A stretch of 64,000 nt of DNA from Acidisoma sp. PAMC 29798 (GTDB lineage: Bacteria > Pseudomonadota > Alphaproteobacteria > Acetobacterales > Acetobacteraceae): assembly GCF_030252425.1 (NCBI RefSeq), contig NZ_CP126994.1, forward strand, positions 1,736,001 through 1,800,000. Reading direction: 5' to 3'. The translations under genes and the position numbers were made by a program. The notes under the pieces were generated by a model. That model did not search any database, was not told the DNA's origin, and was given only the letters and a program-made list of their open reading frames with translations. This document shows positions 61,984 through 64,000 of this stretch, one piece after another. Numbering within the stretch: the stretch's first letter is position 1; each line of letters starts with the position of its first letter.

Positions 61984-64000
61984 ATGCTCGAAAAATCATT
62001 CTCGCCGGCCGAGGCCGAAGCACGGCTCTATACGATCTGGGAAGAAAGCGGCGCGTTCAGCGCCGATCCTGCGGCTGCGGCCGAACCCTTCACCATCATG
62101 ATCCCGCCGCCCAATGTCACGGGCAGCCTTCATATGGGCCATGCGCTCACCTTCACGGTGCAAGACGCGCTGATCCGCTTCCGCCGGATGCAGGGGCGCG
62201 ACACGCTGTGGCAGCCCGGCACCGACCATGCCGGCATCGCGACGCAGATGGTGGTCGAGCGGCTGCTCGGCGCCGAAGGCACGACCCGGCAGGCCCAGGG
62301 GCGTGACGCGTTCCTGGAGCGCGTCTGGCAATGGAAGGCGGAATCGGGCGGGTCCATCACCCGCCAGCTGCGCCGGCTCGGCGCCTCGCTCGATTGGCCA
62401 CGCGAACGCTTTACGATGGACGAGGGCCTCAACCGTGCCGTGCGACGCGTCTTTGTCAGCATGCATGCCGAGGGGCTAATTTATCGCGACCGGCGCCTAG
62501 TGAACTGGGACCCGAAGTTCCAATCCGCGGTTTCCGACCTCGAAGTCGAAAATCGCGAAATGGACGGTAGCCTTTGGTATCTTCGTTATCCGATCGACGG
62601 CCTGGACGGACGCAGCATCACGGTCGCGACGACACGGCCCGAGACGCTGCCGGGGGACGTGGCGGTCGCGGTCAATCCCGCAGACGAGCGCTACAAGGAC
62701 CTGATCGGCCGCTTCGCGATCCTGCCTCTGGTGGGGCGGCGCATCCCCATCGTGGCGGATGAGTATTCGGATCCCGAAAAAGGCACCGGTGCGGTGAAGA
62801 TCACGCCCGCGCATGACTTCAACGATTTCCAGGTCGGCGCGCGGCACAATCTGCCAATGCCCTCCATCCTCGATCGCCGCGCCGCCTTCATGATCGAGGA
62901 GATCGAAGACGAGCTGGTGATGGTGCCCGGTATCGCCGATCCCGCCTTCCTGCGCAGTCTTGTGGGGGAAGACCGCGTGCCGCTGCGCGCCGCCATCGTC
63001 GCGGAATTGGAACGGCTGGAATTGCTGGTTCAGGTCGAGCGTCACCGCAATCAGGTGCCGCATGGCGATCGCTCCGGCGTGCCGATCGAGCCGCTGCTGA
63101 CCACGCAATGGTTTTGCAACGCCGCCGAACTCGCCAAGCCCGCCATCGCGGCGGTGGAGGAGGGGCGCACGGTCTTCGTTCCCAAGCAGTGGGAGAATAC
63201 CTTCTTCGCCTGGATGCGTGACATTCAGCCCTGGTGCATCAGCCGCCAGCTTTGGTGGGGGCATCGCATTCCGGCCTGGTACGGGCCCGATGGGCATGTC
63301 TTCGTCGCCGAGGACGAGGCGGTTGCCCGCGTTCAGGCCCTCAATCATTACGGCCGGGAGGAGATCCTGGCGCAGGACGAGGATGTGCTGGACACTTGGT
63401 TCAGTTCCGGCCTCTGGCCCTTTTCGACGCTTGGCTGGCCGGAAGAGACCGCGGAACTCGCGCGCTACTATCCGTCCGACGTGCTCGTCACCGCCTTCGA
63501 CATCATCTTCTTCTGGGTGGCCCGGATGATGATGATGGGCCTGCATGTCATGAAGGATGTGCCGTTCCGCACCGTCTATATCCACGGCCTGGTGCGTGAC
63601 GAGCGCGGCCAGAAGATGTCCAAGTCCAAGGGCAATGTCATCGATCCGCTGGACCTGATCGACCAATTCGGCACCGATGCGCTGCGCTTCGCGATTTGCG
63701 CACTGACCGGGCCGGGGCGGGATGTGAAGCTCGGCGCGGCGGCGGTGGAGAGCCAAAGATCCTTCGTCACCAAGCTGTGGAACGCCGCGCGCTTCTGCGA
63801 AATGAACGCCGTGCATCCGGTTCCGGGTTTTGACCCCGCAACCGTCAAGCTCCCCCTGTCGCGCTGGATCATCGCCAGCGCCAACCAAGCCGTTATGGAT
63901 GCGACAACGGCGCTGGATGCCTATCGCCTGAACGATTATGCCGCCGCCTGCTACCGCTTCACCTGGAACAGTTTCTGCGACTGGTTCCTGGAATTCGCGA
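61984..64000 (+). CDS. valS: Valyl-tRNA synthetase, 5' part (runs off window)
   Basis: 672 complete codons with no stop before the window end; a full enzyme has about 870-950. Class I motifs: [14 protein letters not shown] (HIGH equivalent) near residue 45 and QKMSKSKG near 545. The editing CP1 domain lies between ([33 protein letters not shown]). It charges tRNA-Val and hydrolyses mischarged Thr. ATG 61984 was chosen at the start of homology. The missing C-terminus would hold the anticodon-binding and coiled-coil parts. Confidence 0.96.
   Translation, partial: MLEKSFSPAEAEARLYTIWEESGAFSADPAAAAEPFTIMIPPPNVTGSLHMGHALTFTVQDALIRFRRMQGRDTLWQPGTDHAGIATQMVVERLLGAEGTTRQAQGRDAFLERVWQWKAESGGSITRQLRRLGASLDWPRERFTMDEGLNRAVRRVFVSMHAEGLIYRDRRLVNWDPKFQSAVSDLEVENREMDGSLWYLRYPIDGLDGRSITVATTRPETLPGDVAVAVNPADERYKDLIGRFAILPLVGRRIPIVADEYSDPEKGTGAVKITPAHDFNDFQVGARHNLPMPSILDRRAAFMIEEIEDELVMVPGIADPAFLRSLVGEDRVPLRAAIVAELERLELLVQVERHRNQVPHGDRSGVPIEPLLTTQWFCNAAELAKPAIAAVEEGRTVFVPKQWENTFFAWMRDIQPWCISRQLWWGHRIPAWYGPDGHVFVAEDEAVARVQALNHYGREEILAQDEDVLDTWFSSGLWPFSTLGWPEETAELARYYPSDVLVTAFDIIFFWVARMMMMGLHVMKDVPFRTVYIHGLVRDERGQKMSKSKGNVIDPLDLIDQFGTDALRFAICALTGPGRDVKLGAAAVESQRSFVTKLWNAARFCEMNAVHPVPGFDPATVKLPLSRWIIASANQAVMDATTALDAYRLNDYAAACYRFTWNSFCDWFLEFA

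Noticed and set aside
62497-63888. 463-residue minus-strand frame
   Set aside because: Lies antisense to valS, whose HIGH and KMSKS motifs are in the plus strand.

Overview
The window is a 64-kb, GC-rich, gene-dense chromosomal segment of an alphaproteobacterium. Signs of this are the adjacent tolC / PopZ-family (DUF2497) / valS genes, the GatCAB operon, an ELM1-family protein, composite inward-facing palindromic repeats and a PutA without a DNA-binding domain. The GNAT-NUDIX fusion, codon use and overall set suggest Rhodospirillales, probably Acetobacteraceae; the family is inference. I see no rRNA operon, CRISPR array, prophage or origin.

Layout. Positions 1-2550 are an accessory-looking, AT-richer tip next to a tRNA-Ala(GGC). 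A gene of unknown function there is cut by a complete 1241-bp IS3-family element with near-identical inverted ends and a 3-bp target duplication; removing the element restores one 332-codon reading frame. Positions 2.6-6.8 kb hold ruvX and gatCAB. Positions 6.8-8.0 kb hold a TacAT-type (DUF1778-GNAT) toxin-antitoxin pair under a perfect palindrome, then tRNA-Ser(GCT). Positions 8.7-16.2 kb hold a TibC-like protein O-heptosyltransferase, putA, a GT9 glycosyltransferase, an endonuclease/exonuclease/phosphatase protein and queC.

Positions 16.6-28.1 kb form the most distinctive block. It has a four-component peptide/opine-type ABC importer (binding protein, two permeases, a two-domain ATPase), a convergent CocE/X-Pro-peptidase-type hydrolase, an N-methylproline-demethylase-like flavoprotein and a cytosolic BisC-type molybdoenzyme. 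With putA 3 kb away, this looks like a route for taking up and dismantling an N-methylated, proline-related or oxidised (N-oxide/sulfoxide) solute. The substrate is not determined by the sequence.

Positions 28.1-47 kb are mostly housekeeping: a Dcp-type M3 peptidase, secA, a parvulin foldase, argJ, a GNAT-NUDIX fusion, a CinA-type protein, a guanidinium-exporter-like SMR protein, a HicAB toxin-antitoxin pair with a consensus -10 abutting its start, an argE/aspartoacylase operon, an ELM1 protein, a large unknown protein, tRNA-Val(CAC), an ElaB/YqjE-like stress membrane pair and rpoH with a textbook terminator. Positions 47-55 kb form a seven-gene leftward operon: pqiA-pqiB-pqiC-cdd-ycgN-two MFS exporters, an envelope-maintenance and efflux theme. 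Positions 55-64 kb carry a RumA/RlmD-type rRNA methyltransferase, a DEAD-box helicase, tRNA-Cys(GCA), a PIMT-like methyltransferase, tolC, a PopZ-family protein and the first two-thirds of valS, which runs off the end.

Several intergenic gaps carry one short palindromic repeat family (core GTAGGGCGGA...TCCGCC), and two carry a second composite repeat type. Both families are repeated within this window alone.
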